Shown piece after piece: positions 1 through 4,655 of a stretch of DNA of 5,222 nucleotides. Source of the stretch: Methanomicrobiales archaeon (GTDB lineage Archaea; Halobacteriota; Methanomicrobia; Methanomicrobiales; Methanospirillaceae); NCBI GenBank assembly GCA_017883495.1, contig JADGNL010000017.1:1-5222 (forward strand), written 5' to 3'. The translations under genes and the position numbers were made by a program. Position 1 is the first letter of the stretch, and every line of letters begins with the position of its first letter. The notes below the pieces were generated by a model. It was given only the letters and a program-made list of their open reading frames with translations. It did not search any database and was not told where the DNA came from.

Positions 1-12
1 AGACCGAATCTG

Positions 13-20
13 CTTTGTAC
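13..20 (+). promoter_or_regulatory. Possible TATA element for thpR
   Basis: The octamer CTTTGTAC is the only AT-richer patch in the GC-rich leader and is centred about 27 nt before the thpR ATG. That spacing fits a transcription start at or next to the start codon. The match to an archaeal TATA box is weak and only 43 nt of upstream sequence are available. Confidence 0.35.
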
Positions 21-43
21 CGGGCGCGCCCACACTCTCCCCC

Positions 44-583
44 ATGGTGCGGACGTTCGTCGCGGTCGACCTCCCCGAGGAGATGCGGAACCGGATTGCG
101 GAGGTCGCGCAGGCACTTCGCGGCTCGGCGGCCCGGCTCACCTTCGTGGCCCCGGCCCAGATCCACGTCACGCTCGCGTTCCTCGGCGAGGTCGAGGAGG
201 ACCGGCTCGGCGCGGTCGCGGCTGCCCTCGAGGCCGTCCGGCCGGCCCCGTTCGAGCTCGCGGTCGGCCCGATCGCCGGGAACAGCCGGTCGTCGCCGCG
301 GACCATCTGGTGCCCGTGCACGGACGACGGCTCGCTCGCAGCGCTCGCCGGGGCCGTGGGGGCCGCGCTCGAGCCGCTCGGCTTTGCCCCCGAGCGGCGG
401 GCGTTCCGCGGCCACGCCACGGTCGCCCGGGTCAAGGTCTTCCACCCGTCCCTCCTTGACCGGCTCGGCGCCCTGCCCCGCGATGGCTTCGGGACCTTCA
501 CCGTCGACCGGTTCCGGCTCAAGAAGTCCACGCTCACGCCGCAGGGCCCCCTGTACGAGGACCTCGCCGAGGTGGTCCTCTGA
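44..583 (+). CDS. thpR: RNA 2',3'-cyclic phosphodiesterase (ThpR/LigT-like, 2H superfamily)
   Basis: This 179-residue protein matches the usual length of archaeal ThpR, formerly called 2'-5' RNA ligase. The family opens 2',3'-cyclic phosphates on RNA ends to 2'-phosphates and ligates tRNA halves in vitro; it acts in the cytoplasm. Both catalytic HxT motifs are visible: HVTL at residues 41-44, in the family context IHVTLAFLGEV, and HATV at 124-127, followed by ARVK. The N-terminal strand RTFVAVDLP (3-11) is also typical. The ATG at 44 is chosen because the family protein begins right there; no Shine-Dalgarno site precedes it, and a weak TATA-like element lies about 27 nt upstream, so the mRNA may be leaderless. 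The stop codon overlaps the proposed CTG start of cca, so the two genes are probably cotranscribed and translationally coupled. The family assignment is firm; the physiological substrate is not known from the sequence. Confidence 0.95.
   Translation: MVRTFVAVDLPEEMRNRIAEVAQALRGSAARLTFVAPAQIHVTLAFLGEVEEDRLGAVAAALEAVRPAPFELAVGPIAGNSRSSPRTIWCPCTDDGSLAALAGAVGAALEPLGFAPERRAFRGHATVARVKVFHPSLLDRLGALPRDGFGTFTVDRFRLKKSTLTPQGPLYEDLAEVVL
569..574 (+). promoter_or_regulatory. Shine-Dalgarno site supporting the CTG start of cca
   Basis: GAGGTG, continuing as GAGGTGGTC, is nearly the complement of the conserved archaeal 16S rRNA 3' end (anti-SD core CCTCC within ATCACCTCC). It ends 5 nt before the CTG at 580, an ideal spacing. 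It lies inside the last codons of thpR. The alternative GTG at 655 has no comparable site in front of it, so this site decides the start. Confidence 0.6.
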
Positions 584-1944
584 CCGACGCGATCCGCGAA
601 GCCGTCCTCGCCGAGATCCGGCCGCGGCCGGACGAGCTCGTCCAGCTTCAGGCCGTGATCGACCGGCTCACGCCCGCAATCGAGGCCCGGGGGGTCGGGG
701 CCATGGTCGTCGGCTCGGCCTCGCGCGGCACCTGGGTTCGGGGCGACCGCGACCTCGACCTCTTCCTCCTCTTCCCGCCCGAGCTCGACCGCGATTCCCT
801 CGAGCGGGACGGCCTCTCCATCGCCCGCGCCATCGCGATCGAGTTCGGCGACGGCTACCGCGAGAAGTACGCCGAGCACCCGTACATCAACGCGACCGTG
901 GACGGGATCGACGTGGACCTGGTCCCGTGCTACTGCGTGGAGTCGGCCACGGGGATCCAGAGCGCGGTCGACCGGACGCCGTTCCACACGCGGTACGTCG
1001 CCGACCGGATCGCGGGGCTCGTGGACGACGTCCTGCTCCTGAAGCAGTTCGCCAAGGCCGGCGGGGTCTACGGCTCGGACCAGATGACCGAGGGCTTCGC
1101 CGGGTACCTCTGCGAGCTCCTGGTGCTCCGGTACGGCTCGTTCGAGGGAGTGCTCGAGGGCGCGAGCGGCTGGCGTCCGGGGACCGCGATCGACCTGGAG
1201 GGGCACGCGGCCAAACGGTTCGAGGAGCCGCTCGCGGTGGTCGACCCGGTCGACCCGAACAGGAACGTCTCGGCCTCGGTCTCGCTCTCGCGCATGATGG
1301 CCTTCGTGGAGCTGGCGCGGGGGTACCTCGCGGCCCCGTCGACCGCGTTCTTCGAACTCCGACTGGAGCCGCCGATCCCGGCCGACGCGTTCGCGGCGGG
1401 ACTCGCCGCACGCGGGACCGCGCTCTACGCCCTCCGGTTCCCGACCCCGAACCTGATCGAGGACGTGGTCGTGCCCCAGCTCCGGAAGAGCCTCGAGGGG
1501 CTGACTCAGCTCCTCGGGCGGCACGGCTTCACCGTGAACCGGGCCGACTGCGAGATGGGCCCCGACCACTGCCTGCTCGTCTTCGAGCTCCTGGTCGACA
1601 CCCTCCCGGCGGTGGCGCGCCACCAGGGCCCGCCGGTCTGGAACGGCGAGAACGCGGCGAAGTTCCGCGAGAAGTACGCGGCGCCGCCCGGGGGCGGGCC
1701 GTTCGCGGGCCCGTTCATCGAGGACGGGCGGTACGTGGTCGAGGTCCCGCGCCGCTACCGGACGGCCGCAGCCCTGCTCGGGTCGGAGGAGATCCTCGGG
1801 GTCTCGCTCGGCAAGAACGTCCGCCGGGCCCTCGGCAAACGCGAACTCCTGATTGGCGTGGGCTGCTGGTCCGCGGAGTTCGCGCCGTTCCTCGGGGCCT
1901 TTCTCGACCCGGCCTCGCCGCTCGTCCGGCTCGAGCGCACCTAG
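580..1944 (+). CDS. cca: CCA-adding enzyme, tRNA nucleotidyltransferase (archaeal class I)
   Basis: This enzyme adds or repairs the 3'-terminal CCA of tRNAs from CTP and ATP without a nucleic acid template. From the CTG at 580 the protein has 454 residues, close to the roughly 437 of the Archaeoglobus enzyme as I recall it. The nucleotidyltransferase signature is GS at 45-46, with carboxylates D58 and D60 in GDRDLDLF and D113 in DVDLVPCY, matching the class I pattern of three acidic metal ligands. Other family blocks are YAEHPY (97-102), SAVDRTPFH, YGSDQMTEGFAGYLCELL and VVDPVDPNRNVSAS. Start choice: the first ATG/GTG/TTG start with a full nucleotidyltransferase domain is GTG at 655, but this would delete about 25 family-typical N-terminal residues and has no Shine-Dalgarno site. 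The CTG at 580 overlaps the thpR stop (CTGA), lies 5 nt after GAGGTG and restores the family spacing to the GS motif. A pipeline that disallows CTG would report 655-1944. The stop overlaps that of the converging PII gene. Confidence 0.93.
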   Translation: MTDAIREAVLAEIRPRPDELVQLQAVIDRLTPAIEARGVGAMVVGSASRGTWVRGDRDLDLFLLFPPELDRDSLERDGLSIARAIAIEFGDGYREKYAEHPYINATVDGIDVDLVPCYCVESATGIQSAVDRTPFHTRYVADRIAGLVDDVLLLKQFAKAGGVYGSDQMTEGFAGYLCELLVLRYGSFEGVLEGASGWRPGTAIDLEGHAAKRFEEPLAVVDPVDPNRNVSASVSLSRMMAFVELARGYLAAPSTAFFELRLEPPIPADAFAAGLAARGTALYALRFPTPNLIEDVVVPQLRKSLEGLTQLLGRHGFTVNRADCEMGPDHCLLVFELLVDTLPAVARHQGPPVWNGENAAKFREKYAAPPGGGPFAGPFIEDGRYVVEVPRRYRTAAALLGSEEILGVSLGKNVRRALGKRELLIGVGCWSAEFAPFLGAFLDPASPLVRLERT

Positions 1945-2279
1945 AGGACGCCGTCGCCCCGCTCGCGCGTCCGGACACGGACCGCGTCGTCGAGCGGCTG
2001 GACGAAGACCTTGCCGTCCCCGGGCTCGCCCGTGCGGGCGGCCTCGCAGACCAGGTCCACGACCCGCTCCACGGCCGAATCGTGGACGGCCACCTCGACC
2101 CGGATCCGCGGCAGGAGGTCGATCACGTACTCGGCCCCGCGGTACTGCTGCCGGATGCCGCGCTGCTCCCCGCGGCCCCGGACCTCCGTGACCGTCATCG
2201 AGCCGAACCCCGCCTCCCCGAGCGCCTGCGTGACCGCCTCGAGCCGGCTGTCCCGGATGATCGCCACGACCATCTTCAT
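1941..2279 (-). CDS. PII signal transduction protein (GlnB/GlnK type)
   Basis: PII proteins are cytoplasmic trimers that read ATP/ADP and 2-oxoglutarate and regulate ammonium transporters and nitrogen enzymes by direct contact. This protein has 112 residues, the same as E. coli GlnB, and aligns without gaps from memory. It has TVTEVRGRG before the T-loop, Q39 (a Mg/2-oxoglutarate ligand position), Y46, the PII signature YRGAEY (46-51, with Y51 at the classical modification site), DLLP (54-57), the second signature TGEPGDGKVFV (83-93, including K90), and R101 and R103 of the nucleotide site. The full-length T-loop argues against NifI1/NifI2. Position 38 is Glu where E. coli has Arg, and position 58 is Arg where Lys is usual. 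The start at 2279 gives the family N-terminus; a TATA-like element is centred about 27 nt upstream and no Shine-Dalgarno site is seen. No amt or glnA lies beside it within the window, so whether to call it glnB or glnK is left open. Confidence 0.95.
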   Translation of the reverse strand: MKMVVAIIRDSRLEAVTQALGEAGFGSMTVTEVRGRGEQRGIRQQYRGAEYVIDLLPRIRVEVAVHDSAVERVVDLVCEAARTGEPGDGKVFVQPLDDAVRVRTRERGDGVL

Positions 2280-2301
2280 GGTTGGGGAGTCGCTCCCGGC
2301 C

Positions 2302-2309
2302 TACTTATG
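2302..2309 (-). promoter_or_regulatory. Probable TATA box of the PII gene
   Basis: On the minus strand this reads CATAAGTA, centred about 27 nt before the ATG of the PII gene. It lies in the 35-nt gap behind the PIG-L stop codon. The position implies a separate, leaderless PII transcript in addition to any read-through from the PIG-L gene. The flanking palindrome TGATCA (2312-2317) occupies the place where a BRE would sit. Confidence 0.5.
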
Positions 2310-2314
2310 CCTGA

Positions 2315-2974
2315 TCACCATGCCGTCCGCGTCGTGCCGAAGGCCTCGACGTACGTGGCTGTCCGCAACAGGATGGAGCGGTAGCGGTTGAGGCCGAGCG
2401 CGACCTCGTCGAAGGAGGCGGTCCCGGCTTGCGAGGCGTGGCACCGGATCACGGCGGCCTTCCTACCGGCGACGTTCGAGATATCGACCGTGAAAGCGAC
2501 CTCGGCGAGCGGGGTCCAGACCTCGTACAGCCTCAGTTCGCCGGCGCGGTGGGCGTCGCCGAGCTCGGGGAAGGCGTGCGCCCCGGCCCGGCGCACGGCG
2601 TCGATCGCGGAAGCGGCGAGGGCGGCGTGGTCGGGGTGGGCGTCGGCGGGATGGGGGGCATAGACGATCTCCGGCCGGAGCTCGCGGACGAGCCGGACGA
2701 GCGCGGCCACGAGGTCGTACCCGGCCCAGGCGAGCCGGCCGTCGGGGAAGCCCAGGAACCGGAGCTCGGCCGCGCCGAGCACGGCGGCGGCGGCCGTCGC
2801 CTCCTCGCGGCGGATCGCGGCCAGCGCCGCGGGGGCCGTGCCGATGCCGCCGGCTTCGCCGTCGGTGGCGCAGGCGACGGTCACACGGTCACCCCTGTCC
2901 GCATGGAGGGCGAGGGCGCCGCCGCACCCGATCTCGGCGTCGTCGGGGTGGGGGCCGAGGGCGAGGACGTTCAT
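2315..2974 (-). CDS. PIG-L (LmbE-like) family zinc-dependent N-deacetylase
   Basis: This predicted 219-residue cytoplasmic protein belongs to the PIG-L/LmbE fold, whose members remove acetyl groups from N-acetylglucosamine-type substrates using a zinc ion (examples are MshB, BshB and archaeal diacetylchitobiose deacetylase). The N-terminus NVLALGPHPDDAEIGCGG carries the first metal motif: H9 and D12 as zinc ligands and D11 as the probable base. The second block PHPADAHPDHAAL supplies H108, D111, H113 and the third zinc ligand H116. The C-terminal CHASQ and YVEAF phrases are also family-like. The size and HPDDAEIG motif resemble the BshB1 branch, but the substrate cannot be deduced. The frame stays open far upstream to 3466, but family homology begins at the ATG at 2974, so that start is chosen; an in-frame ATG at 3040 would add 22 residues unlike the family. 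It ends 35 nt before the PII gene on the same strand and is divergent from the hydrolase gene. Confidence 0.92.
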   Translation of the reverse strand: MNVLALGPHPDDAEIGCGGALALHADRGDRVTVACATDGEAGGIGTAPAALAAIRREEATAAAAVLGAAELRFLGFPDGRLAWAGYDLVAALVRLVRELRPEIVYAPHPADAHPDHAALAASAIDAVRRAGAHAFPELGDAHRAGELRLYEVWTPLAEVAFTVDISNVAGRKAAVIRCHASQAGTASFDEVALGLNRYRSILLRTATYVEAFGTTRTAW

Positions 2975-3012
2975 GGTGAGCGGTGGCCGTGCGAGGAGAA
3001 GGCGGTTTCCAT
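2971..3012 (-). other. Possible 13-codon upstream ORF coupled to the PIG-L gene
   Basis: A small minus-strand frame starts with ATG at 3012 and would encode METAFSSHGHRSP. Its TGA stop overlaps the PIG-L start codon as ATGA (2974-2971), the classic arrangement for translational coupling. Its ATG lies about 30 nt from the minus-strand TATA candidate, so it could itself be read as a nearly leaderless start. In GC-rich DNA a frame of this length can arise by chance, and no composition or homology argument supports the peptide itself. Confidence 0.2.
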
Positions 3013-3025
3013 GGCGGATCCCGAC

Positions 3026-3045
3026 CGAAAGAATAACCATTATAC
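3026..3045 (+). promoter_or_regulatory. BRE/TATA promoter of the hydrolase gene
   Basis: CGAAAG (3026-3031) resembles an archaeal B-recognition element and is followed by AATAACC and then ATTATAC (3039-3045). The ATTATAC element is centred 27 nt before the hydrolase ATG, as expected for a leaderless transcript. If AATAACC were the TATA box instead, the leader would be about 7 nt. The region is the most AT-rich patch between the two divergent genes. Confidence 0.6.
3038..3045 (-). promoter_or_regulatory. Possible opposite-facing TATA box for the PIG-L transcript
   Basis: Read on the minus strand the same AT patch is GTATAATG, a good TATA sequence. Transcription would begin near 3012-3015, leaving a leader of about 40 nt before the PIG-L ATG. 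A second minus-strand candidate, TTATTC at about 3031-3036, would give a leader of about 33 nt. No TATA-like sequence lies 27 nt before the PIG-L ATG itself. Confidence 0.35.
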
Positions 3046-3068
3046 TCCGTCCCCCCGGATCACTTCTC

Positions 3069-4511
3069 ATGGCCCGGCTGCTTCCCGTTCTCTGCGCTCT
3101 CGTCCTTCTGCTCGTCCCGCTCCTCGCCGGCTGCCTCGGCGCCGGGCAGGCCGCGGTGCCGCCCGCGGCGAACGCGAGCCCGAACGGAACGCCGGTCTCG
3201 AACGCCACCCACGGAGCCACAATGACGAACACATCAGCCACCCTGGTCTTCCGCGACCTCGACCTCTCCTTCGAGCTCGTCCGGACCCTCGGCAAGGCCC
3301 TCGGGCACGGGGCCGACCTCGGCGAGAGCCTCGAGACGGCCCGCCGGATCGCCGCGCACGAGCCCGAGGGGCTCCGCCCCGTCCTCGATGCCTGGTACCG
3401 CGAATGGAACGCGACGGCCGAACGCATCCACGCCATCGGCGTCGAGAGCGAGGCGAAGAACCACACGGTCAGCGCCGGGGAGGCCTATCTCCGGGCCTCG
3501 GAGTACTACCGCGCGGCCGACTTCTTCCTCCACGACGACCCGGCGAATCCCGAGATCGTCCGGCTCTGGGACGCCATGCACACGGACTTCGTGCGCGGCC
3601 TGAACCTCACGGGCGTCCGGTTCGAGGAGGTCGAGATCCCGTACGAGAATACGACCCTTCACGGCTACTTCTTCCCGGCGTTCGCCGACGGCCGCCGTGC
3701 GCCGACGGTCATCGTCCACCAGGGCTTCGACGGCACCGCGGAGGAATGCTGGTTCGGCGTCGGGGCCGACGCCGTCGCCCGCGGCTACAACGTCCTCGCC
3801 TTCGACGGCCCCGGGCAGGGCAGGGCCGTCCGCAAGCAGGGCCTCCATTTCCGCCCCGACTGGGAGGCCGTGGTCACGCCCGTGCTGAACTGGACCCTGG
3901 CCCGGCGCGACGTGGACCCCGGCCGTGTCGTGCTCTACGGGATCAGCATGGGCGGGTACCTCGCGCCCCGCGCGGCCGCGTACGAGCCCCGACTCCGGGC
4001 CGTGATCGCGAACGAAGGGGTCTACGACGTCTTCGAGAACGACGCGTCCGCGGCGAGGATGACGACGGCGCAGCTCCGCGACTTCATCGAGAACGAGCCC
4101 GACGCGTACAACCACGCCGTGGCCGGGATGATCCGGAACAGCACCCAGCTCTACTGGGCCACCACGCACGGCCAGTGGGCCTTCGGCGTGAAGACCCCGG
4201 CCGAGCTGATGAAGGCTCACGAGGCCTACACCATGAACGGCTCGGCCGACCGCATCCGCTGCCCGGTCCTCGTCCTGGATGTCGAGAGCGAGCAGTTCTT
4301 CGCCGACCAGAGCCGCGAGCTCTACGACGCCCTGCCGGCGGATCGGCGGGCGATGATCACCTTCGGCGCGAACGAGGGGGCCGGGCTCCACTGCCAGGCC
4401 GGCGCCCAGCTCCTGGGGAACCAGCGGATCTTCGACTGGCTCGACGAGGAGCTCGCGCGGGGGCAGATCGCGCCCACCCCGGCGTCCGGCGGTGCGATTC
4501 GGAAGGGATAA
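3069..4511 (+). CDS. Exported lipoprotein alpha/beta hydrolase, probable esterase or peptidase-like
   Basis: This 480-residue protein appears to be secreted and lipid-anchored. Residues 1-22 form a short signal peptide with hydrophobic core LCALVLLLVPL and lipobox LAGC, with C22 as the modified cysteine. A flexible linker rich in Asn, Ser, Thr and Pro follows (23-58). Residues 60-180 form a helical region, and the hydrolase core follows. HQGFDG (217-222) looks like the oxyanion-hole loop, FDGPGQG (245-251) is typical of the FrsA/dihydropseudooxynicotine-hydrolase-like group, GISMGG (291-296) is the nucleophile elbow with S293, and H441 in GAGLHCQAG is the likely catalytic histidine. The acid is probably E408 in DVESEQFF, where relatives as I recall carry Asp; D404 is an alternative. 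Eleven N-X-S/T sequons suggest heavy glycosylation. The ATG at 3069 gives the complete signal peptide and lies about 27 nt after a TATA element; the frame extends upstream to 2838 but that part is antisense to the PIG-L gene. The substrate is unknown. Confidence 0.9.
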   Translation: MARLLPVLCALVLLLVPLLAGCLGAGQAAVPPAANASPNGTPVSNATHGATMTNTSATLVFRDLDLSFELVRTLGKALGHGADLGESLETARRIAAHEPEGLRPVLDAWYREWNATAERIHAIGVESEAKNHTVSAGEAYLRASEYYRAADFFLHDDPANPEIVRLWDAMHTDFVRGLNLTGVRFEEVEIPYENTTLHGYFFPAFADGRRAPTVIVHQGFDGTAEECWFGVGADAVARGYNVLAFDGPGQGRAVRKQGLHFRPDWEAVVTPVLNWTLARRDVDPGRVVLYGISMGGYLAPRAAAYEPRLRAVIANEGVYDVFENDASAARMTTAQLRDFIENEPDAYNHAVAGMIRNSTQLYWATTHGQWAFGVKTPAELMKAHEAYTMNGSADRIRCPVLVLDVESEQFFADQSRELYDALPADRRAMITFGANEGAGLHCQAGAQLLGNQRIFDWLDEELARGQIAPTPASGGAIRKG

Positions 4512-4655
4512 CACCGGCCGCGCCCATCTCCTGTGCATGTCGCTCCCGGCCCGGCCGGCAGTGGCGCTCGGCGGCGCGATCGGAACCGGGTTCGATCCTC
4601 AGCGCGCGGGCCGGCGAAAGATATGATATCTGACAGGCGAGATTCAGAAAGAGTT
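4512..4655. other. Intergenic region between the hydrolase and the receiver-PAS gene
   Basis: This 144-nt stretch has no convincing gene. It is very GC-rich until about 4614 and then becomes AT-rich over the promoter of the downstream gene. No T-run of the type seen in archaeal terminators follows the hydrolase stop. A short T-arm-like sequence, GGTTCGATCC (about 4590-4599), occurs but no complete tRNA can be folded around it. Confidence 0.6.
4615..4631 (+). promoter_or_regulatory. BRE/TATA promoter of the receiver-PAS gene, within a palindrome
   Basis: CGAAAG (4615-4620) followed directly by ATATGATA (4621-4628) is the clearest archaeal BRE/TATA pair in the window. It is centred about 31 nt before the ATG at 4656, predicting a leader of roughly 0-5 nt. 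The sequence AGATATGATATCT (4619-4631) is a perfect 6-1-6 inverted repeat covering the TATA box, which could be an operator or simply a symmetrical TATA element. Confidence 0.6.

Noticed and set aside
15..2384. A 789-codon plus-strand open frame rich in Arg, Pro and Ser across thpR, cca and the PII gene
   Set aside because: It runs in the wrong frame through well-supported genes and has a low-complexity composition typical of GC-rich shadow frames; no family motif is seen.
2838..3068. An N-terminal extension of the hydrolase up to 2838
   Set aside because: It would place 77 Arg/Pro-rich residues before a complete lipoprotein signal peptide and would run antisense to the PIG-L gene.
2315..3466. 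A longer version of the PIG-L protein starting at 3466 or at the ATG at 3040
   Set aside because: The extra residues lack family similarity and overlap the divergent promoter and hydrolase gene; the homologous protein begins exactly at the ATG at 2974.
3234..4538. A 434-codon minus-strand frame opposite the hydrolase
   Set aside because: It mirrors the hydrolase codon pattern (Val/Glu/Asp/Arg-rich antisense of a GC3-rich gene) and shows no recognisable domain.
4517..4615. tRNA-like signals: a T-arm-like GGTTCGATCC and a TGGCGCTCGGCGG resembling an A box
   Set aside because: The T-stem has a mismatch and a wobble pair, the two boxes are only about 30 nt apart, and no acceptor or anticodon stem can be drawn, so neither a tRNA nor an attachment site is supported.
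2429..4633. A 734-codon plus-strand frame over the PIG-L and hydrolase genes
   Set aside because: It is antisense to the PIG-L gene and out of frame with the hydrolase, both of which have catalytic motifs; its composition is Arg/Pro/Gly-rich.
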